Notes under the pieces: model-generated
Databases searched by the model: none
What the model was told of the DNA's origin: nothing
Seen by the model: only the letters and a program-made list of their open reading frames with translations
Shown: positions 34,031-40,124 of the stretch, piece after piece
Layout of the letters: each line of letters starts with the position of its first letter
How positions within the stretch are numbered: the stretch's first letter is position 1
Program-made: the position numbers and the translations under genes
Assembly: GCA_043381765.1 (NCBI GenBank)
Contig: JBHJMP010000865.1
Location: 1 to 40,124, forward strand
Reading direction: 5' to 3'
Length of the DNA: 40,124 nucleotides
DNA from: Collodictyon triciliatum
Taxonomy: Eukaryota > CRuMs

Positions 34031-34855
34031 CTCTTGATTATATCCAAGAAACCCAACAGCCCATATGGATCCGGTCCGGTTTTGGATGATGGAGTTGTTA
34101 TTTGTAATGACTGGTGTTTGACGGGACATGTTTAATATTATCATTACGCGGACTGCAATATGGATAACAATGGTGCATAATTAACAGCATAATGGTCTTA
34201 TTCTTGGAGTATTTTTCTCGTCGACATTATATCTACAGACCTTTGGTTGACCAGGAAGTTGTATAGTCAAGCCTTGCATTTGGGCCTGCTGCTGAAATGC
34301 TTGTAGTTGTGAACTGACCGACGCCTGTGAATTCGTAGGCGCAGTATTGAAGCTTTGCAGTCCTGGCGCCGGAGACTGAGACGATGGGGAGGTAATCGAG
34401 AGGATATTCCCGGTGCCTGCCCCAGGACTCATATTCAAACTTGGATTCGCATTTGCTGGCGATGAGTACTGATTCCCATATCCACTGTACGAGTGATTCA
34501 TAGCTGTCATAGAGCCCGGGTGTGACCCCACTCCAGCTGGCAGCGGTCCGGTCGATGGTGCAGATGCAGATGCAGAAGCAGAGGCGGAGGCAGTGGCAGC
34601 GGCAGCATTCATTTGGTTACTGAGCTGCATGATGATGCTATTGGCTGCACTCGACGGGCCAGGGGAACGGAATATTCCAGGGCTGTTTGTTGCGCGCGGG
34701 TCAAATAATCCTGGAACTGAGCTTCCGGAAGCTGACAGATTCGCAGTGATCCCTGAAGATGCACCGAGTCCCGATGCTGCAGATAGGTTAGGAATTCCTG
34801 GTGGTCCACTGCGTCCATATGACCCGCTATCAAAAGGCACTTTTTTTTTCGACAT
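34031..34855 (-). CDS. NOT2-like subunit of the CCR4-NOT complex (partial, runs into gap)
   Basis: Exons 34855-34241 (205 codons) and 34110-34031, the latter cut by the gap. The N-terminal part is a disordered Ser/Pro/Gly/Ala-rich region with an Ala-Ser repeat (about residues 85-100) and a Gln-rich stretch before the donor. The second exon reads SLQITTPSSKTGPDPYGLLG, then FLDIIK. This matches the segment that opens the NOT2/3/5 homology region of NOT2 proteins (D-x-F/Y-G-L-x-G-L-L/F-x-x-I). CCR4-NOT is the main mRNA deadenylase, and NOT2 scaffolds NOT1 and NOT3. The rest of the domain should follow but is missing. The ATG at 34855 has an in-frame TAA just upstream. It could also be entered by splicing at 34844 from the upstream exons (see the 35023-36016 gene). 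Confidence 0.65.
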
Positions 34856-35022
34856 CGTTTATTATAGTTGTTAATTATAGTTGTTTGGTATACTGCGAGG
34901 GACTTAAGTCATTTGATGGACATAATTAAGCAAGTATAGCGTGATTCCTTTACATATTCATACGTTCTTTAATTAATATACGTACAAACGAATTAGTAGA
35001 ATGTATACGCAATATAAAAAAA

Positions 35023-35412
35023 TTATTCAATACTTTGAAACGATGCAGGAATGCCAGGATAATTATCAGCACCACCAACCCCGTTCTGATAAAGAATTGT
35101 GTATTTATTGATATTTACACGATGAGTGCGAAAAAAATTCGACGTAAGGCACAAATATGGGGAAAAAAGCATACCGATCGGCTGACATATTCCATAGGCA
35201 TACCTACATAGCGTTGATAAGTAGAGTTCAAAAATATATGAAGTTAGTTCCATTACCATTTACTCCAAACTAGTATTGTATAATACAAAAAAGCTGAAAC
35301 CTCCCATGCGAAGACCATACTCTGGACCATAACCATCATGGAGCATTTCTCCTTCAAGCCCCATTACCAGATGAGCAGAGCCACCCATATTCACATGCTT
35401 GGGCACAATACC

Positions 35413-35507
<95 letters not shown>

Positions 35508-36016
35508 GAAGCCCGTCAATATTTGACATAATCCCTAACACTATTAAAATACCTGGTGGATGAGACATGTTCATCATCCCATTGGGCTGCTGCGGTTTCG
35601 CAGGTACCTGTAATAAGTACGATTAGAAACAGAGAAAATCATTACATGACACGCCCTGTGTTGAGTTTTCTAATGAAAGATAAATAGATCTATGTGTAAA
35701 TATATATTTAAACAAACAAACAAACAAACATACAAACAAACAAATGTAATGAATTGAAAGAGGGGAAATGCGATAGAGTGCGTGGCTGCACCTGGGACTG
35801 TCCCAAAGGCCGACTCATCCCATTCATCTGGCGCAACTGAGCAGCAGCTGGCATTTGCGGACTTGGCCGGGACATTGCGCTCTGCATTCCAGTCGGAGCA
35901 TTCATACCACTATTGGGCAACCCTCGAGAGTACGGGTTCGTCGGCATTGCACCTTCGTTGGGGATATACATCCGGTGGGGAAATACTCCGCTTGGGTTTG
36001 TTTGGATCGGCTGCAT
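35023..36016 (-). CDS. Met/Pro/Gly-rich protein, function unknown (160 residues)
   Basis: Exons in transcript order: 36016-35792, 35607-35553, 35411-35301, 35203-35175, 35085-35023 (TAA). All junctions keep frame. The product begins MQPIQTNPSGVFPHRMYIP, continues with low-complexity Met/Pro/Asn/Gln sequence, then GIVPKHVNMGGSAHL and GYGPEYGLRMGG, and ends NYPGIPASFQSIE. No domain is recognised. The style resembles the disordered N-terminal regions of transcription or mRNA-decay cofactors, including NOT2 itself. An alternative donor in the last exon (TTTCAAA|GTATTG, 35033) could splice in frame to 34843 of the NOT2-like gene and make this its N terminus. The frame is also open upstream of Met36016, so an extra 5' exon is possible. 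Confidence 0.6.
35413..35507. repeat. (TAA)n microsatellite forming a splice acceptor
   Basis: Read on the minus strand, the TTA array runs directly into the acceptor TAG at 35414-35412 of the intron 35552-35412. The repeat takes the place of the pyrimidine tract. Confidence 0.95.
35710..35743. repeat. (AAAC)n microsatellite
   Basis: About eight units with one variant, within the minus-strand intron 35791-35608. Confidence 0.93.
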
Positions 36017-36196
36017 TTGTGTGGCCCTCGCAAGACTGCAGATGCGTCGCTCGTCTGAAATTCAGAGGGGGGAGGGGGAGGGGAGAGCGGACCTGCTTTG
36101 TTCCTTTTAGGAAGAGGAGGAAAGAAAAAAAAGAGTAAACCTTAAGCCGCAATACAAAAACAAGACTTGGGAAAGAGTGTAGACGCATAATTCATG

Positions 36197-36251
<55 letters not shown>

Positions 36252-37064
36252 AATAAATAAATAAATATGAAGATCAGGTATTTGTGCTAGAGAGCGATCG
36301 GGAAAGGCCTGATCGGCCAGCCTCTCCTAATTCCACCTCCTGCGTTGTCTCGTGGGCGTCTCTGATAAAGTGAGTATGACTTGCGATCGGCAGAGTTGCA
36401 GCAAGTGGCTCGCTGGTAAGAGCAGATCAGCCCTGCGGAACAGTTATTCTTCGCTCGAAGAGAAGGCGCTTTTGGAGCGGAAAAGTCAAAGAAAAGTATC
36501 GATCACGGCTTCGCTGCGATTCGGTGGGAAAAGACCAATAGGGAAGAATTCGATGGCAAAAAACACACGAACGCGCACCGCTTAAATTAGGAAAAGATCA
36601 TCTATATTATATTTTTGGAATATATACATTTTATTATTTTTTCAGTATATAATAGACATGATATAATTTATGTTGATATATTTTTTATATTTATTTATAA
36701 TTAAATGATATAAATATGTCAGTAATCACTTTGTTAATTAATCTGTACTCCCACCGCGCACTTGACACCTTCGTGCATCTCTCGGCCGCGATTGTCCAAC
36801 GCGTAACGATTCTCCACACAAAGCGAAAGATCGGCACGCACAGAGGGCAAAGAGAAGCGTAGGCCACGCCATACACACAAACACACTAGCTTCACGACGA
36901 GACAAAGACAAAAAGAAAAGTACAGAAAAGATACTTACCGTGGACCGCCTCTTTTCCTACTAACCTTCTTCTGGGTTACAGCGGCCTGGGAAACTCTACA
37001 GGCTTGCGAGGGTTCCTCTACCTTAGGACGCCAACAAAAGCAAACAGCCGAGAAAGGAGAGCAG
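36017..37064. other. Divergent promoter region, minus-strand gene / G-alpha
   Basis: Contains a TAAA array (36196-36268), a GC-richer part (36290-36590), a very AT-rich part (36590-36740), and a region with splice-like signals on both strands. On plus, CTAAC followed by TTCTTCTGGGTTACAG is a good acceptor ending at 36981, from which the frame is open into the G-alpha start. On minus, CACGGTAAGTAT is a near-perfect donor (GT at 36938-36937). Both genes may therefore have a leader exon here. Confidence 0.5.
36196..36268. repeat. (TAAA)n microsatellite
   Basis: About eighteen tetranucleotide units with one shortened junction. Confidence 0.96.
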
Positions 37065-39256
37065 ATGAGTTGGCTTCTTGCGTTTAAAAAAACAAGGGAC
37101 GAGCCTCTTGATTTCGAAGTCGACTCAGAACTAAAGAAGGAAAAGGATAAGTTTGAAAAAGAGCACAAACTACTGATACTAGGTTTCTGAATGCCATCCA
37201 CTCCCTTACACTGCCTGACAGTACTCTCTATTATTATACTTTAATTCCTTTAGATGTTTCAGAAAATTGTACGGCATGCCAAAAAACAAAAAACAAAAAA
37301 CAAAAAACAAAAAACAAAAAACAAAAAACAAAAAACAAAAAACAAAAAACAAAAAACAAAAAACAAAAAACAAAAAACAAAAAAGTCATCCTTTTTCATA
37401 TTTATGCATGACTATCAACTCTTGAACAAAATTCTCTCTTTATTTTTTTATTTATTTTGTTTATTCATTCTTTGTGTTCTCAAATATTTCTTTTCCTTTT
37501 TGTATTTGAAATAAAATCGAGGTAAAGTACCAATCAATTTATATCATTACTAGGGACGGAAGATTCCGGCAAAAGTGCAGTGATGAGACAAATCAAAAGC
37601 ATATACCAGGGTTTTAACGCGTCAGAAAGGGCTTCCTACAGGGACTTAATTCATCAAAAAATAATAGCATACATGAAAACACTGATTGCAAACTGTATTC
37701 AATTACAAATTACTATGGAGAATCCTGATAGCATGGTGAATTTGCGATTTATTTGAGCTCTATAAAACAAAAAGCTGTACTCTCAAACCTATGCATGATT
37801 TTTTAATATTAATTGGAACAATTATGCTATCACTCCACTCCGGATTCGAAATGACCCTTCTTTATGAACCTACACCCCTGTAATTGATTAGGACTTGATG
37901 AGTCAGATTCTATCACTTGAAGACAAAGAAAGATGGACGTATGATATTGGACAAAAAATCACGTGTCTTTGGAAGGATTCAGGCATAAAAGAAGCATTTT
38001 CTCGACGTTCAGAGTTCAAACTCAGAGAATCGGCTAAATGGTTTTGTTTCTCTATCTTGGAATACATATATATATATCTATTATTACCATCATGAACCAT
38101 ATCCTACACCAATATACCGCCTTATACGTACCATTTTAATGCTATTTAGTTTCTTCGATAGCATGGAGAGAATTAACTCTCCGACTTATGTTCCGGATGA
38201 TAATGACATTATTCTATGTGAAGGTCGATTACTTGGTATTGAGGAGACTCAATTTGAACTAGGAGACTTAAAAGTCCGGTATCGCTTATATTCTAAGGAT
38301 TTAAATAATATCTCCATTTTATAGATAGTTGCGATCTTTCAAACACAGTGCCTTTGGTCAATTTATTTATCATATTTTTATGGGCATTTGTGTCATTCAT
38401 ATTCTAGTACCTCGTTTGTAAAATGAAATTATATGCACTCATAGGATACTAGAGGTTGGGAATCAACACAAAGACTGCAAAAAATGGATTCATCTATTTA
38501 CCGACGTGGCGCCCATCCTATTCTGTGTGGACATAAGCAAATATCCTTAGTCGTAATTATTTACATGTGACTTAAATTGATCTCTAAGCGCTCTGAAAAG
38601 CTTGTATGCATGTGAGCGATTCCTTCAAAAATTAAATTGTCAATATTTTTTTTAACTCCCGATACGTATGACCAGAGAACTACGGGAAATGATTCCCAAA
38701 ATCATGTCATCGAATCAACTGTATTATTTGAAAAAGTCTGCAACAGCCCTTTACATATGAATACAGACTTTATTTTGATACTCAATAAGGCCGATGCATT
38801 TAGAGAAAAATTATACCACACAGACCTTAGTGTTTGCTTTCCATCTTATAGGGGTAAATAGCACAATTTTTTATTTTCTTTTAGTTTATCTGAATCAAAT
38901 AAAGGAAAACTATTCGTGTTGTTTATGCATTTGATTAACCACGAGAATAGTAAATTCAAGCGAATGAAAAATGGAAGCGATAATGAGAAATATAATTTTT
39001 TTTTATTGAGGCACTAACGTGACCAAGAATGTTTGCTCGCTGTATATACCTAATTGATATCAATTGCGTAGGCGGACGAGATTATGACAGAGCCATACTG
39101 TTCATACGTCATGCATTTGAAAGTCTAAACAAGAAGGGGACTAAGGGCATTCATACGCGCCTCGCATATACGACAGATACCATTTACATGAAGTTTGTCA
39201 TGAAAACTGTGCAGGATGTTATATTAAGCAAATACTCGCACACCGTCGGGCTGTAG
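37065..39256 (+). CDS. Heterotrimeric G-protein alpha subunit, divergent
   Basis: Seven exons, 348 residues: 37065-37182, 37554-37735, 37892-38040, 38150-38278, 38445-38540, 38666-38853, 39072-39256 (TAG). G-alpha subunits bind GTP and carry receptor signals to effectors such as adenylyl cyclase. P-loop GTEDSGKSA (40-48, canonical GAGESGKST). Helical domain with [19 protein letters not shown]. Switch [18 protein letters not shown] (169-185), where the catalytic Arg is Glu174 and the magnesium Thr is Leu177. Switch II EVGNQH (196-201) keeps Gln200 but loses Asp and one Gly. [24 protein letters not shown] and TTDT follow in the right order. The C terminus is YSHTVGL. The model lacks Gly2, so normal myristoylation is not predicted unless a 5' exon exists. 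Intron 38541-38665 is AT-AC. Confidence 0.88.
37281..37384. repeat. (CAAAAAA)n heptanucleotide array
   Basis: About fifteen units inside the first G-alpha intron (37183-37553). Confidence 0.97.
38541..38665 (+). other. U12-type AT-AC intron in G-alpha
   Basis: The intron begins ATATCCTTAG, an almost exact minor-spliceosome donor (ATATCCTTT). It ends TTTTTTAACTCCCGATAC, where TTTTTTAAC resembles the U12 branch site (TTCCTTAAC) 10-11 bases before the terminal AC. Joining exon 38445-38540 to 38666-38853 gives VDISKYDQRTTG in frame, as in other G-alphas. No GT-AG or GC-AG pair gives that product: the GT at 38551 creates a stop, and GTGGAC at 38527 deletes conserved residues. Confidence 0.82.
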
Positions 39257-39592
39257 GATGCCAGGGATTCGTTACGAAAATCTTACGTTGAATTGTATGG
39301 TGCATGTATCTTTATGTGCTTTGAGTCCATTCAATTATTTTTAAAAAAAGGAGAGAAAAAATATGGACCATGTCATGTGCGCTTCGCTTTTCGTCACTTA
39401 TTGTTCTTTTTACTTCACTATAGCATCCCCCTTTTTTTTTCAATCGCTCCTAGGTCTTTTGTTTACACTTTCGATTAAATAAAAAAAACAAACTTATTGC
39501 AAGTATGCAGATTCCTAACATAAAGCGTATACAATTCTTATTGAACTTCATATCGAATGAAGGATAATTCTTTTTTGTCAAAACCAATTGTA

Positions 39593-39886
39593 TTAGCTTT
39601 TGCTGATTGCCTTGGTCGTCTGTGAAGCTCTGTGGTGATTAAAAACAAACTCGGTTGCCAACAGAGCATTAACAAACTCCATCGATAATCTAAAAACTGT
39701 ATCGCATCTTCTAAATATGCTCATGAAAAGAATCGGATGCTGCTCTTTCTGCTCGTTTACACCACCCGTCTTTTGTCCGACTATGGCGACCACCAACGCA
39801 AACACACAAGCCACACCGACCTTCGTTGGAGTGCCCAATCCTGTTTCTAGGCTGTCCAAAGTAGGGCAATCAAATAGACTCAGCAA
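39593..39886 (-). CDS. Possible hypothetical protein or terminal exon (97 codons)
   Basis: Open frame with one hydrophobic, membrane-like segment (KVGVACVFALVVAIVG). It ends in a basic tail (AISKS) at TAA. There is no family resemblance. The opposite strand also has an open frame (39780-39899, beginning MATTNANTQATPTFVG), so neither is proven. It could be the last exon of a gene entering from the right. Confidence 0.25.
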   Translation of the reverse strand: MLSLFDCPTLDSLETGLGTPTKVGVACVFALVVAIVGQKTGGVNEQKEQHPILFMSIFRRCDTVFRLSMEFVNALLATEFVFNHHRASQTTKAISKS

Positions 39887-39970
39887 TAGCTCTCTTTAGA
39901 ATATCCGAATGTCCTTTATCCACACCGATTTTCCCTGCTCTTCACAAAAAAGCAAAAAAAACAAAAAAAA

Positions 39971-39971
<1 letters not shown>

Positions 39972-40057
<86 letters not shown>
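39972..40057. repeat. Poly(A) tract, 86 bases
   Basis: Uninterrupted A run bounded by CAAAAAAA units on the left and CCAAAAAA units (40058-40124) on the right. Confidence 0.97.
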
Positions 40058-40058
<1 letters not shown>

Positions 40059-40124
40059 AAAAAAAACCAAAAAAACCAAAAAAACCAAAAAAAACCAAAA
40101 AAAACCAAAAAAACCAAAAAAACC

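Larger units (their letters stand above)
39257..40124. other. Right-end region with G-alpha 3' trailer and A-rich repeats
   Basis: Contains the G-alpha trailer, a doubtful minus-strand ORF (39593-39886) and, from about 39945, CAAAAAAA units, an 86-base A run (39972-40057) and CCAAAAAA units to the window end. Confidence 0.6.

Noticed and set aside
36931-36945. ATACTTACCG, resembling the 5' end of U1 snRNA
   Set aside because: The match stops after nine bases and the next 150 bases do not fold like U1. The complement is simply a good splice donor on the minus strand.

Overview
The window is nuclear DNA from an intron-rich unicellular eukaryote. The evidence is dense GT-AG introns (about 113 placed by hand across nine gene models), eukaryote-only protein families, AT-rich introns and intergenic DNA, and a pure microsatellite or homopolymer every few kilobases. 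TAA, TAG and TGA all end well-supported reading frames, so the standard genetic code is used. I cannot name the species. The intron density, repeat load and gene set would fit a rhizarian such as a foraminiferan, but this is only a guess.

Layout, left to right. 263-3480 (+): 3' two thirds of cytosolic phenylalanyl-tRNA synthetase beta (13 exons visible, 5' end outside the window). 4227-8433 (+): an 18-exon NEK-like Ser/Thr kinase with a long acidic/serine-rich tail. 9455-15638 (+): a 25-exon twin-cassette membrane adenylyl cyclase. 16122-18072 (-): a 7-exon YqaJ-type PD-(D/E)XK nuclease. 18831-20941 (-): an 8-exon casein kinase 1. 22773-32284 (+): a 37-exon MSH6 mismatch-repair ATPase. 33476-36016 (-): an unidentified terminal exon, the N-terminal part of a NOT2-like CCR4-NOT subunit interrupted by an assembly gap, and a 160-residue Met/Pro/Gly-rich protein. 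37065-39256 (+): a divergent heterotrimeric G-protein alpha subunit. The last 0.9 kb holds one doubtful ORF and a long A tract.

The genes are ordinary single-copy housekeeping and signalling genes, not an operon. Cyclase, G-alpha and two kinases within 35 kb are suggestive of cAMP signalling, but nothing in the sequence shows co-regulation. The most interesting points are splicing and active-site oddities: a U12-type AT-AC intron in G-alpha; three GC-AG introns forced by reading frame; micro-exons of 24, 29 and 14 nt carrying one cyclase metal site; a G-alpha that has lost the switch I arginine and threonine; a CK1 with DMG in place of DFG; and a domesticated viral/phage-type nuclease whose six introns are all phase 0.

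All exon boundaries were worked out by eye from splice signals, reading frame and family similarity. Terminal exons (the starts of the cyclase, G-alpha and NOT2-like genes, and the end of MSH6) are the least certain.
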